Shown here: positions 36,601 to 48,745 of the stretch, one piece after another
How the letters are laid out: each line of letters starts with the position of its first letter
How positions within the stretch are numbered: the stretch's first letter is position 1
NCBI GenBank assembly: GCA_024663395.1
Contig: JANFAH010000009.1
Coordinates: 1,116,001-1,180,000, forward strand
Direction: 5' to 3'
DNA from: Pisolithus tinctorius
Lineage: Eukaryota; Basidiomycota; Agaricomycetes; Boletales; Pisolithaceae
DNA: 64,000 nt
Notes under the pieces: model-generated
Database searches by the model: none
What the model saw: the letters and a program-made list of their open reading frames with translations, nothing else
What the model was told of the DNA's origin: nothing
Program-made: the position numbers and the translations under genes

Positions 36601-38837
36601 ACGCTCTGTGGTAAGTGTTATGATGCTAACCTGCGCATTAGCCGTGTTGAGTGTCAATGCGAACAGGTTCTTTATCGTGGCTATAGTCTCATCCGTAGTT
36701 ATTGCGATTCAAAACTATGTCTTTGCTCTGGCTGCGTCCGAGTTGACAACGAAACTTCGAACCCTCAGTTTCCGTGCGATTCTTCGCCAAGATAGTCAGT
36801 TATTCTGGTCGCCTCCGAAAATCGCCCGCTAACGGTTCATTAGTTCACTTTTTTGACAGAGTTGAGAACAATGTGATTACTGCAATCACTTTTTACAGCG
36901 GGGATGTTTGCTAATGGTACATTAGACCGGCACGCTCACATCTAGAGTGAATGATTACCCACAAAAGGTCGAGGGTTTAGCTGGAGTTACTCTTGGAACG
37001 TTCGTATCAAACCCTTCATAAGTCCCATGGATTCATGCTGATAGACATGGACAGTATCATCCAAGCCATCACGACTTTGATTGGTGGTGCAGTCATTGGT
37101 TTGGCTTACGCATGGAAACCAGCTCTCGTCGGAATGGGTTGGTTACTTGTACCGTCGTCCATTACGTGCCCCCCGCTGACTTGTGCCCCTTAGCTTGCAT
37201 CCCTCTTGTCTTCTCCGCGGGTTTCATCCGACTTGTGAGTCAATGCGAAACCCGCCCAGGACGACATGCTGACCTTTGGTAGCGCGTGGTTGTTCTTAAA
37301 GATCAGCAGAACAAGACTGCACACGATGACTCTGCCAAACTTGCTTGCGAGGCCGCTGGTGCCATTCGTACTGTTGCCTCGCTTACCCGTGAAGATGACT
37401 GCCTCAAATTATACTCAAGCAGTCTGGAGGAGCCTCTCAGGAACTCAAAGAAGAGTGCGATCTGGAGCAATCTGGTCTACGCATTTTCTCAGTCTTCTAC
37501 GTTCTGGGTGATCGCCCTCGTCTTCTGGTACGGATCCAGGCTCGTCTCCACTTTGGAAATATCAACTACCAATTTCTTCACTGCTCTCATGGTATGCATT
37601 TCTCGGATACTCCTTAGAATCTATCTGAACCCAGAGTATGACAGGGTGTTGTCTTCGGAGCCATGCAAGCTGGGAACGTCTTCTCGTTCGTACCCGACAT
37701 CTCGTCAGCGCGTGGTGCAGGTGCAGCCATTATCAAGTTACTGGACTCCACCCCCGAGATCGACGCTGAAGCTTCCGAAGGGAAAACATTCGAGAAGCGA
37801 ACGGTGGAGGGTCAGATTCACTTGGAAGACGTTCATTTCCGTTACCCGACAAGGCCTACCGTTCCCGTCCTTCGTGGCCTGAACCTGACGGTTGCACCAG
37901 GCACCTACGTTGCACTGGTCGGTGCGAGTGGTTGCGGAAAGAGTACTGTGTAAGCCTACATGCATTTTATGCTGTGTTCAGATAGTGTTGATGCCTTCGC
38001 AGCATTCAATTGATCGAGCGTTTCTACGATCCTGTAGTCGGTCAAGTTCTCCTTGACGGTCAACCTATCAACGAGTTCAATATCCAGGAGTATAGGAAAC
38101 AGATCGCATTGGTTTCGCAGGAACCTGTCAGTGTCAATGACGCGATGATGTGACAGTATGACTAATGCCTTTTTGCCAGACACTCTACGCTGGTACCATC
38201 CGTTTCAATATCTTGCTCGGTGCAAGCAAGCCGATTTCCGAAGTTACCCAAGAGGAGATAGAGGCCGCATGCCGGGATGCTAACATTTTAGGCTTCATCC
38301 AGTCATTGCCAAAGTAAAGGACTTGCCTTGACGTTTTCTCTTCCATTCTGACCTTTTACTCCTTAGCGGCTTTGATACTGAAGTTGGTGGCAAGGGTTCA
38401 CAGCTTTCGGGTGGTCAAAAGCGTAAGCGTTATCTGCACCTACGTATTATCTACAGGTGATTAACTGCATCCTCACAGAACGAATTGCCATCGCTCGGGC
38501 TCTTCTTCGCAATCCCAAGGTTCTCCTGTTGGACGAGGCAACGTCTGCTCTCGATTCCACCTCGGAGAAGGTTGTTCAAGAAGCACTCGATAGTGCTGCA
38601 AAAGGCCGAACGACAATCGCCATTGCCCACCGCCTGTCTACTATCCAGAATGCAGACTGCATGTACGTGTCACATTCTATGTTTCTCTATCATGTTACAC
38701 CGGAAAATATTGACTCGCTCCCGCATAGTTACTTTATCAAGGAAGGTCGTGTCAGCGAAGCTGGTACCCACGATGAACTTCTCGCATTGAGAGGAGATTA
38801 TTATGAATACGTTCAGCTGCAGGTTCTAAAGACATAA
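33698..38837 (+). CDS. Full-length ABCB (MDR/Ste6-type) transporter, tandem copy 1
   Basis: ATP-driven exporter with the layout TMD1-NBD1-TMD2-NBD2, about 1,300 residues, of the family containing fungal multidrug pumps and the a-factor exporter Ste6. The ATG is 33698-33700 ([20 protein letters not shown]). TMD1 exons include [20 protein letters not shown] and [22 protein letters not shown]1 has Walker [11 protein letters not shown] near 35490, signature [15 protein letters not shown], Walker [13 protein letters not shown] and switch [12 protein letters not shown]2 exons lie in 36450-37620. NBD2 has [10 protein letters not shown] near 37920, [15 protein letters not shown] across an intron at about 38425-38477, [12 protein letters not shown] and IAIAHRLST. 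It ends LQVLKT with TAA 38835-38837. All nucleotide-binding motifs are intact. Substrate unknown. Confidence 0.9.
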
Positions 38838-39662
38838 ACGATTCGGCATGACATTCGATGCGTATAGACAGGATTACAGGATTTTATGACCACGTCCACA
38901 GCAATACCTATCACACATAGCTCCCCATCTGAGTTACTGTACTTGTAATTGATAACTCAAACCGTATACATCTCTATTACCTACGAAGATCCAATCATCT
39001 GGGTCATTGCTACCAAGGCCTAGCTGTACTTTACTATTACCTATTTTGGAAGGCCTGTTTGCAAGTGTTTGTCTTGCCTTGCAATCTGGAACCAAGTTCA
39101 TGCCACGGAAAGTCAGTTCTGCCGAGTGTCGAGTGATAGGGAACTCCATGGATATTTCTCCTAAGATTCTTTTAAGCGGGAAACCTGACCGGTAACTATG
39201 GGTTGAAGCTGCCAGTGTAGGTGAGTGGTACCGTCCTCTCCAGTGCGTGGCAGTCGGGGCTCCGCATCTTCGTCCAAAATCGGACCTATGCAGTTCGTGC
39301 GCTGGAATACCGCATTCACACCAGTCACCACTATTTTGAATCCCACCTGTGACACTTGACCTACAATCTATCATACTCTAACAGAGGAAATTCACATATC
39401 CGACGCTAGGTGACGCAGTCGGCAGTGGACGCGCCTGGTTGTCATTGGGATATGTATTGAACCGTAAACCGATCGGGCAAGTTCTACCGTGTGGTAGAAC
39501 CAGCGATTCTTTCGGGATTTGCTAGGCTTCCTACGCATTTGCTGATGGCCGCGTGGGGCCTATCCCCACCAATATAATGGACGGTCTCCCTGGTTTTACC
39601 TTTCCCAACTTCGCAGCCATCCAAATCAACTTCCGTTGGGGTTCTCCCTTGTCGGACTCATC
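38838..39662. other. Intergenic region between the tandem ABC transporters
   Basis: About 825 bp. The last 120 bp before the second ABC ATG (shared TATAATGGAC at about 39573-39582 and TCATCATGG start context) resemble the region ahead of copy 1, so the duplication included part of the promoter. Short frames in the rest show no domain. Confidence 0.45.
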
Positions 39663-42600
39663 ATGGTGAACAAGGGTACCATCCTCCTTACAGGGAAACC
39701 TTCCTCCATCCAAGACAATGATAACAAGAACCTTTCCACTTACTGGTTCAAAGGTTTCTTCCAGGGGAAGAAAGATAAAGGCAAACAAGAGAAGACAGAA
39801 TGCGTGGGTATTGACGCTAAACTAGTGGAGCAACCTGCACCATCCGTCAGATTCATTCAGCTCTTCCGGTGCGTGTTATACTATCTGAACGATATTCCCC
39901 TCATCTACGTATGTACTAGCTATGCTACTCCATTTGAGTTGTCACTGAATGCCGTTGGCATTGTCAGTGCCATCGCTGCAGGTGCCGCTCAGGTATAGCA
40001 TTAACGTTCGACTTTCACACATTCACTGATACACAGCGTTAGCCCCTTATGACTCTGGTTTTCGGAAGGTTGATCCAGGACTTCGTTACCTTTACCACTG
40101 CATTGGAGATTTATCAATCCGCAGAATTATTCGGAAATGTCACTGCAATCTCCTCTGCGAAGCAGAATTTTGATTCCGCAGCGAGCGATTTCCGCAAGGG
40201 AGCTGCTCAGGATGCTTCCTACTTGACCTACATCGGTATATCATTCATTGATTATATTCCCAACGACACCTGACGTTGGTTCAAGGTGTCGGTACAGCTG
40301 TGTGTACTTGGATTTACATGTATCTATGGATATACACCGGCGAGATCAACGCGAAGCGCATTCGCGAGAAATACCTTCAAGCCATCCTCCGACAGGACGT
40401 TGCATATTTCGATCACATCGGAGCTGGTGAAGTGGCCACTCGCATTCAAACTGATACCCGTACGTCCCAAGCGACCCGCGTCTCTGTGCGCTTGTTCATT
40501 CAGAACAGACCTAGTCCAACAAGGGATATCGGAGAAGGTCGCTCTCGTGGTCAGCTTTCTCAGTGCTTTCTTTGTTGGCATGATTCTTGCATATACTCAG
40601 TCTTGGCGGCTGGCTCTTGCGATGTCATCTATCCTCCCGTGCATAGGGGTAACCGGCGCTGTAATGAACAAATTTGTTTCCAGATATGCGCAGTGAGTTA
40701 TCCTTTGTGTCCAACTTATTTGTGGTGCTGTTCTAATATGTCTGGGTGAAGGGTGACGCTTCAGTATGTCGCTGAGAGTGGTACCATCGCCGAGGAAGTC
40801 ATTTCTACCATCCGAACGGCACGGGCTTTTGGTTCGCAAAAAGTGCTTGGTGCTCTCTTCGATAAGAAGATAGATTTGATTCGGACTACCAATGTGAAGT
40901 CTGCCATTTCGAACGGATCTGGTTTGGGAGTCTGCGTTTTCGTCATTTATGCTGCCCATGCACTTGGTACGAGGCTGTGTATAATGCCCTTCCACTACTA
41001 TGACAAATAACTTGTAGCTTTCGATTTCGGCACCACCCTAGTGAACGAAGGTCATGGTAAGACCCCATCGCAGTGTCATAGCTGACCATAGAGACTCACA
41101 TTTCCGTTTCAGCCACTGCTGGTCAGGTCACTAATGTCCTCATGGCCATCCTCCTTGGTTCTCTCTCTCTGGCCATGATGGCCCCAGAAGCACAAGGCGA
41201 GTATGTGCGACATGTTATGAGCTGGGTTTTCTGAAGTGTTCACAGCTTTAACTAATGCCCAAGGGGCTGCAGCAAAATTATTTGCGACCATCGAACGCGT
41301 ACCCGACATTGATGCTGCCAGCCCTCACGGACTGAAGCCAGAAAAGGTCGTCGGTAAATTAACTGTAGAGGACGTGCGATTTAGCTATCCCGCTCGACCC
41401 GACGTTCCGATTCTCAAAAGTATCGATATCACTTTCGAAGCTGGAAAAACAGCGGCACTCGTTGGGGCTTCCGGCTCTGGAAAGTCGACCATTATCTCAC
41501 TTATCGAGCGTTTCTACGACCCTCACAGCGGTACTGTCAAGCTCGACGGGGTGGATATCCGCGACCTGAACATAAAATGGCTCCGCTCACAGATTGGCCT
41601 GGTTTCCCAAGAACCTGTGCTCTTCGCGACCACCATTAGAGCCAACGTTGCTTACGGCCTCATCGGCACTCCTTTCGAGCATGCATCAGAAGACGAAAAG
41701 TTCAAAATGATCAAGGACGCCTGTATCAAGTCTAACGCCGATGGCTTTATCGGTAAATTGCCCCAAGGTTACGATACTATGGTCGGCGAGCGCGGATTCC
41801 TTCTTTCTGGTGGTCAGAAGCAACGCGTGGCGATTGCGCGCGCAATCGTTTCTGACCCACGAATTCTTCTGCTTGACGAGGCAACTAGCGCTCTCGATAC
41901 ACGGTCGGAAGGTGTAGTACAGGATGCTCTTGATAAAGCATCCGCTGGGCGAACGACGATTACAATTGCTCACCGACTGTCGACGATTAAGGGAGCCGAC
42001 CAGATCTTCGTCATGGGGGAAGGCGTCGTCTTGGAACAAGGAACACACGAGGAACTCATCGGCAGGAACGGAACGTATACGCGCCTCGTTCAAGTTCAGA
42101 AACTCCGGGAAGCCGAAGAAGCGCAAGGCGATACGGAAATCGCAGTGGTCAGTAGCACAGCGGACAAGGAAACATTCACTGAGGATGAAGTTCCGCTCGA
42201 CCACCGCGATACACTTCATTCGGTGACGTCAGACCTCGCGAAGATCGAAGGGAGAGGAAAAGCCCAAGTTGACGAGAACTCATATGACTTATTGTATCTG
42301 TTCAGGTGCCTTGGAAGTCTTAACCCGCAGGGTTATCGTATGTATTTCATCGGCGCAATAGCTGCGATGAGTAGGTCCTCGGTGTGACAGGCAATTGTTG
42401 ATACTAACATTCTTCAGCGAGCGGTATGGTTTTCCCGGTGTTTGCCATCATTTATGGTAAGTCTGGTATTGCTTCTGCCATTGAAATACATGTAACCCTT
42501 GGCAGGCAAGGCGATTTCCGGGTTCTCCCTCCCTGACCCTTCTGAAAGGCGCCATGACGGTAATATGAACGCTCTGTGGTAAGTGTTCCGAGGCCGGCAT

Positions 42601-44818
42601 GGGCATCAGAGTGTTAAATGTCGATTTGAACAGGTTCTTCATCATCTCTATCCTTTCGGCCGTAGTGATTGCGGTTCAAAGCTACGTCTTTACTGTAGCT
42701 GCGTCCCAGTTGACAGCGAAACTCAGAACCATCAGCTTCAATGCTATCCTTCGCCAAGATAGTGAGTAATCCGGCTTGACGCTAAAACTTTGCCTCTGAA
42801 GATTTATCAGTCCAGTTCTTCGACAGAGTTGAGAATAATGTGAACACCGTTACTTCCTTTTCCAACGTAGACATTGGTTAATCGTACATCAGACCGGTGC
42901 ACTCACATCTAGAGTCAATGATGATCCACAAAAGATCAACGGTTTAGCTGGAACTACCCTTGGAGCGTTCGTACCCAACTTTCAATACATAACGTGACAT
43001 TGTGCTGATAGCCATGGACAGTATCATTCAAGCTGCTACGACCTTAATTGGTGGTTCGGTGATAGGTTTCATCTACGCATGGAAGCCCGCTGTTGTTGGA
43101 ATAGGTTGGTTACTTATACCGTCCTTCCGCACGTACTACCCCTGACCTATGCTTCCTAGCCTGTATTCCTCTAGTCTTCTTTGCAGGTTACATTCGACTT
43201 GTGAGCCAATATAAAGCCTACCAGCCAGATGTGCTGACCTGCTGACCTGTTGTAGCGCGTGGTTGTCCTTAAAGACCAGCATAACAAGGCTGCGCACGAT
43301 GATTCTGCCAAGATGGCGTGCGAGGCCGCCGGTGCCATTCGTACTGTTGCCTCGCTCACCCGTGAAGATGAGTGCCTGAAATCATACTCAAGAAGTCTGG
43401 AGGAACCTCTCAGGAATTCAAACAGGAGTGGGATCTGGAGCAACCTGATCTACGCATTTTCTCAGTCCTCTACGTTCTGGGTTGTTGCCCTCGTCTTCTG
43501 GTACGGATCCAAGCTTGTCTCCACTTTGGAAGTATCAACTTCCGATTTCTTCACCGCTCTTATGGTACGCAATTTTTTCGATCCTCATTAAGATTTATCT
43601 GGAAAAACCGCACGTTAGGGTGTCACCTTCGCAGCTCTACAGGCTGGCATCGTCTTTATGTTCGTACCCGACGTGTCATCAGCTCGTGGTGCAGGTGCAG
43701 CTATTGTCAAATTACTAGACTCTACCCCCGAGATCGACGCCGAAACTCCTGAAGGGAAGACGTTCAAGGGAAGAATCGTTGAGGGTCAGATTCGCTTGGC
43801 AGACGTCCATTTCCGTTACCCCACGAGACCTACGATTCCCGTCCTTCGTGGTCTGAACCTAACGATTGCAGCAGGTACCTACGTGGCATTGGTTGGTGCG
43901 AGCGGTTGCGGGAAGAGTACTGTGTAAGCCTATGTGTATTTCACGCTGCACGCAATTAGTTGTTGACGCCTTTGCAGCATTCAATTGATCGAGCGTTTCT
44001 ACGACCCTTTAGTTGGTCAGGTCCTTCTTGATGGTCAACCTATCAACGAGTTCAATATCCAAGAGTATAGGAAACAGATTGCACTGGTTTCGCAGGAACC
44101 TGTCAGTGTCAACGAGACGCCGATGTGACAGTATGACTGATGTCTTTCTTGCAGACACTTTATGCTGGTACTATTCGCTTTAACATCTTGCTTGGTGCGA
44201 CCAAACCGATATCCGAAGTCACCCAAGAGGAGATAGAGGCTGTATGCCGAGATGCTAATATCTTAGACTTTATCCAATCATTGCCAAAGTAAGGAGCTGC
44301 CTCGACGTTTCCCCTTCCATTTTGATTTTTTTGTTCTTTAGCGGCTTCGAAACTGAAGTGGGTAGCAAAGGTTCACAGCTTTCGGGCGGTCAGAAGCGTG
44401 AGCGAGATTCCCCTATCCTATATTAGCTACATGAAGATCATTAACTATGTGCGTCACCCACAGAACGAATTGCCACCGCTCGGGCTCTTCTTCGCAACCC
44501 CAAGGTTCTCCTGTTGGACGAAGCAACGTCTGCTCTCGACTCTACCTCAGAGAAGGCCGTGCAAGAGGCACTTGATAGGGCTGCACAAGGGCGGACGACC
44601 ATCGCCATTGCCCACCGTCTGTCTACTATCCAGAATGCAGATTGCATGTACGTGTCCCCTCCCTTGAGTTTCCCTCTCGTGTTACCCGGAGTGACCTGAT
44701 CTCCCACAGCTACTTCATCAAAGATGGTCGTGTCAGTGAAGCTGGTACACATGATGAGCTCCTTGCATTGAGAGGAGACTACTACGAACACGTTCAGCTC
44801 CAGGTGCTGAAAAAATGA
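39663..44818 (+). CDS. Full-length ABCB (MDR/Ste6-type) transporter, tandem copy 2
   Basis: Direct tandem paralogue of the transporter at 33698, with the same exon plan and TMD-NBD-TMD-NBD order. The start ATG is 39663-39665 ([20 protein letters not shown]). NBD1 has [10 protein letters not shown] near 41470, [27 protein letters not shown] and ITIAHRLST, where copy 1 has [12 protein letters not shown]2 has [10 protein letters not shown] near 43905, [28 protein letters not shown] and IAIAHRLST, and the gene stops with TGA 44816-44818. Both ATP sites are complete. N-terminal cytoplasmic segment, TMD2 and parts of NBD2 differ noticeably from copy 1, whereas parts of TMD1 and NBD1 are almost identical in DNA. 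The pattern is patchy. Confidence 0.9.
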
Positions 44819-45189
44819 AAATCGGAATCGAGCTCGAATGTGTCGAGACTATGTTTTACGTACGTTTGCGACCTCACCGCCGGTAGTTATTAGACTGGCG
44901 ACCCAGTAGCGGGGCGCCCAAGTTACTTCTACAGTTATCTGCACAACTCAGGCTCTGTATTACAGTAGTATTCACATACCACATGACCATGGTGAGTATA
45001 TTTGGTGAAAATTCCAAACCCACTCATCTTGGAGCTCGCGCTTTGTACCGAGTATGTGTGAAGCCAGTTGTCCGACACTCTTCAGCAAACAGCTGGTGGT
45101 TGCCCGTGTAAATTCATCATCTCAACTTTCACGCACAATGTGGATCGCATTCGGGCGAGCGAGAAAGAATCACCATGAAAGGACTAGAA
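44819..45189. other. Convergent 3' intergenic region
   Basis: About 370 bp between the stops of ABC copy 2 (plus) and RPT5 (minus). It should hold both 3' UTRs. No gene or repeat recognised. Confidence 0.4.
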
Positions 45190-46853
45190 CTACGCGAAAT
45201 ACATGAGATCGTTCTTCTTCTTGCTTTGCACTGTTTAGGTATGTCAGACGTGTCAAGAAGAAGCAGGAAGACACTCACCCTCTGCAATCCCACTCAAGAA
45301 GTGTTCGTGGGTCACCTTCATAGCACCCTCCCTAAGAGCGATCATACCAGCTTCCACACATGTAGCCTTAAGCTGCGCTCCGTTGAACTCATCCGAACTG
45401 CGGGCAAGTTCCTCGTAATTGACATCGGGACTGACGGTCATTTTACGTGAATGGATTTCGAGAATACGGGCTCTAGCAGTCTCGTTCGGAAGGGGAAATT
45501 CGATCTTGCGATCTAAACGCCCCGAACGAAGTAGTGCAGGATCAAGGATATCGATTCGGTTTGTAGCTGCGATGACCTGGATGGTTAACAGTTAATATGG
45601 AAGTCCTGGAAGAGGGTTGTTTCTTTTAACGTATTAATCACCTTGATACGCTCGTCACTGGAGAAACCATCAAGTTGATTGAGAAGCTCCAGCATCGTTC
45701 GTTGTACTTCACGGTCACCACTTTTCTCGGAATCGAACCGCTTCGTACCGATGGCGTCGAGTTCGTCAATAAATATTATAGCGGGTGCCTTTTCCTTTGC
45801 CAACTCGAAGGCGTCGCGCACTAGCTTGGCGCCGTCACCGATGAACATCTGCACTAGCGAGGGTCCCGCTAGTTTCAGGTAGCAAGCCTTCGTTTGTGCG
45901 GCACAGGCTCGGGCGAGAAGCGTCTTGCCGGTACCTGCAACAAAGATCAATGGGTGTAACGGTCGAATCTCCAGGACTCACCTGGTGGACCGTACATAAG
46001 ACAACCTTTGGGTGGCTTTATACCAAGGGTCTTGAATTTATCTGCTTGTTCCATTGGCAAAACGATAGCCTCGACAAGCTCCTCGATCTGTTTCTCCAAA
46101 CCACCGATGTCTGTATATGTCTCCGTCGGCCGTTCATCGACTTCCATTGCCTTTACGCGCGAGTCGAATTCTGTGGGCAGTTGGTCCAGAATGAGATAAG
46201 AGTCCTTATTTACACCAACAAGGTCGGCAGGTTTGAGCTGTTCTGGAGGAACGAGACCGATGAGGGGAAGGAACACGGTTTGTCGCGTCGAAGTTTTCAC
46301 GACTGCACATTTCCCTTTGCGCATCGAGTCCAGATCTCTGTTCGCACCATCGTCTTCGCCTTCGGGATCCACCTCTAGTATCTGACAAATAGCTGGTAAG
46401 GGATAGCTCAGCGAGTGACTGTAAGACGGAATACCTCCACAACGTTGCCCACGAGGTAAGGGAGGACCTTGTTTTGTTTGATTTTCTCCCCGTTATCGCG
46501 AATCTTCTCCTTCATGACGCTCTGCTCGTGCTGTAGTCTAAGCGTCTCTGACTTCATAACCTGAATCGCCACGTAAGCCGAGGGTTTTTGTAAACAGTTT
46601 TTGGATGAGCACACACCTTGATGTCGTTCTCGATGAGTCGTATTCTGGTCAGCATCTCATCTGTCCCCAAGGCCATTATTTCCGGAGGGATGTCGTCCCA
46701 GTTGTCTTCTGGAGGACGATCTGGGGTGGTGTCCATTGCGCCGCCATCGGGAGTGGTATGTGCTGGTGCAGAAGACGCCGGCTGGTCAGACTCTGGCTGC
46801 TTCTCTGGGTTGTTGTTTGGGGGCGGAGGCGGGTTTGATTCTGTGGAGGACAT
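45190..46853 (-). CDS. RPT5: 26S proteasome regulatory ATPase subunit 6A (RPT5)
   Basis: One of six AAA+ ATPases in the base of the 19S particle that unfold substrates and open the 20S gate. The ATG is 46851-46853; a Pro-rich N-terminus [19 protein letters not shown] is followed by a coiled coil ([20 protein letters not shown]). The OB domain includes [20 protein letters not shown]. The AAA domain has [20 protein letters not shown], Walker [16 protein letters not shown] (split by an intron after GPPG), Walker [16 protein letters not shown] and the [23 protein letters not shown]. The last short exon, spliced from about 45240, ends [13 protein letters not shown] with TAG 45190-45192. The C-terminus is the gate-docking tail; here Phe occupies the penultimate position where Tyr is expected in an HbYX motif. 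Confidence 0.95.
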
Positions 46854-46940
46854 CTTGAGTAGTTGTGGTTGAGGACAAGCAACGCGTCACTCCCCCAAAT
46901 AGGAAGACCTGCCAATGACACACCACGGCCACAGCAAGCC
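46854..46940. promoter_or_regulatory. Short bidirectional promoter RPT5 / EAF6
   Basis: Only 87 bp separate the RPT5 and EAF6 start codons, which face in opposite directions. Both core promoters must be packed here or overlap coding sequence. I could not recognise a PACE-type proteasome element with certainty. Confidence 0.5.
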
Positions 46941-47613
46941 ATGGCCAGCAAAGACCCACCAGCCAATGCAGACGACAAGGCCCGCTATGACAGAGTCAAG
47001 GAGGAGCTCGTCAAGATGCTCGCGAAGAGGAGGGCTGCAGACCGACAGTTGGTGTGCTCCTCTTATATGGCCGGTGTCGTGCTGCAGAAGTTGACGTGCC
47101 CATTCGCCAGGCTGAGATGGAACTGACCATCTACAACCTCGAGACATCCTACCTCACAGATACCGCAACCACTGGAAACATCATCCACGGCTTTGACGGG
47201 TATCTGAAACCCACCCAAGGTGCAGCAGCACGCAGAAAACACGAGATTGGCGAGGGTGATAGGTGGTTCTCAACCAGTAGTGGGACATGGTCCAAGGTAT
47301 GCTTGCCGCTACTTTGCCTTACTGCCCAGCTAATCTGACTTTGCAGTCCCTAGAACTGCTTGGAGATGGGGAAGAAACGACCCCTGCTCCCGACGATCCC
47401 AAAGCTACGAACCCCGGTTTGACGACCGTCGTCGTCCCTCCGGCACCCCGCCCGCAAGAACTGACTGCTGCTCAACAGAAAAAGTTCCGTGACCGCGAGT
47501 ATCAAAGGCGCAAACGGGCTATGCGCAGGAGTGCTGGAACGATGAGCGACGACGACTCTCAGGGGTTGGGGAGGAGAGCACAGAAAAGAGCTCGCATAGC
47601 AGAAGATGAGTAG
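46941..47613 (+). CDS. EAF6: NuA4 histone acetyltransferase subunit EAF6
   Basis: Small coiled-coil subunit shared by NuA4-type (and NuA3-type) histone acetyltransferases. The start chosen is ATG 46941 (MASKDPPANADDKARYDRVK), not the more upstream frame, because the family begins with the KEEL helix. Exon 1 ends DRQL, a roughly 60-bp intron (about 47050-47112) follows, then AEMELTIYNLETSYLTD and the hallmark GNIIHGFDGYLK. A second intron (about 47297-47346) precedes a Pro-rich and basic tail with REYQRRKRAMRR and the end IAEDE at TAG 47611-47613. Size of about 165-170 residues fits. It converges with RRP40, with about 190 bp between the stops. Confidence 0.88.
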
Positions 47614-47805
47614 CAACAGCTTCTCTACCTTATTGTATAGTACTATGCACTGCGATTATTGTAGTGATCACTTGCACGATGACTGGCCCCATTTCATGGT
47701 TATGGGACGACTCTGCATGCACGGGCCACTCGCCCCCTGTTTCTGGATCACGTCCTCGAAACTTGGCGATGTACGCTGCCATCGATTGATTACTGTACTG
47801 CGTGA

Positions 47806-48685
47806 TCAAAGTTCCATTTCACCAAGGAATTTCTTGACAGAAACCTCATCCATACCCCCGCCGTCGGGATCGACTGCCTCAACACATCGCACAACAGCGA
47901 TGGTTTGTTTCGCCTCTTTGGTACTGACCCATATCCTCCCATTCACGCCGACGGCAACATCCAGTGGAAAGCGGGAGCCCAGGAGAGGAAGCAAGAAATG
48001 TTTCGGGTCGAGCAGCCTGTAAGAGAGCATCAGTACGGTATGCCAGAGAGGCTTAGTGGCACGATTACAATCGGCTCATTTGCAAACTACAATGCGTGAC
48101 GAAACCGCCTTTTAGCTCGCCAAAACCATCCGCTTTACGTGTCTGAGCGTCAAAGCATTCCAATTCCGGTTCCATGTCTTTGTGTGCAAGTGACACTCGG
48201 GCATATAGCACTGATCCCACCTGTAAGACTATCCATAACACTGAACGTATGGGCATGGTTGGGGGGGCGTACCTTGAGATTAGGTCTATTTCTTTTGGTG
48301 GCACCTTCGAATGCCAGGCCATCTAGCGATGCAGGATGTGCAGCACCAATATCCACCCGCCAGTTTTCTCCGCTGCGTCCGCTGACTACACCTATGACAC
48401 TCTCCTGGGGTGCTGGGACGTACTTGACGATACACTTGATACATTTCCCTGTAAAGTGGAGAGTATGGCTTGACTTACTCGTCGTGAATTGCCCTCTACC
48501 CACCACTTGCTCCTATTACTAGAGTGATTTAGTATCCCTGCCCGTGTTGCAACAACCGTCTGCTGTGAACTCGAGCCTTTTCCTGAGCCTCGGGCAACCG
48601 AAAGCTCTGATAGGCCTGGTCCGAGCTTGAGATTGACGTGCTGTACCGGTACGTGTTCACCTGGCATCACGAAGGACGACGTCAT
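47806..48685 (-). CDS. RRP40: Exosome complex cap subunit RRP40 (EXOSC3)
   Basis: RNA-binding cap protein of the nuclear and cytoplasmic exosome. The start is placed at ATG 48683-48685 (MTSSFVMPGEHVPVQHVNLK), since the upstream in-frame stretch is not family-like. The N-terminal domain is followed by an S1 domain (YVPAPQESVIGVVSGRSGEN with WRVDIG). Next come GSVLYARVSLAHKDMEPELE and CFDAQTRKADGFGELKGG. A KH-type domain has the family's GxNG motif in VAVGVNGRIWVSTKEAKQTI. The gene ends FLGEMEL with a stop at 47806-47808. At least four short introns are present, including one at about 48030-48065 joining CSLQMSRLLLDPKHFLLPLL. It is the second exosome component in the window, the other being RRP6. 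Confidence 0.9.
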
Positions 48686-48745
48686 GACGGTCACTGGCAA
48701 AGGGCACTCTTGGCACCGATCTGCCGTCTTAGCAACAGTACTAGC
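48686..48745. promoter_or_regulatory. Very short bidirectional promoter RRP40 / VPS37
   Basis: Sixty bp separate two start codons that face away from each other, the tightest divergent pair in the window. Transcription start sites may lie within the opposing gene's 5' region. Confidence 0.45.

Noticed and set aside
25117..48685. RRP6 and RRP40 as a functional exosome gene cluster
   Set aside because: They lie about 19 kb apart with many unrelated genes between them; linkage looks coincidental.
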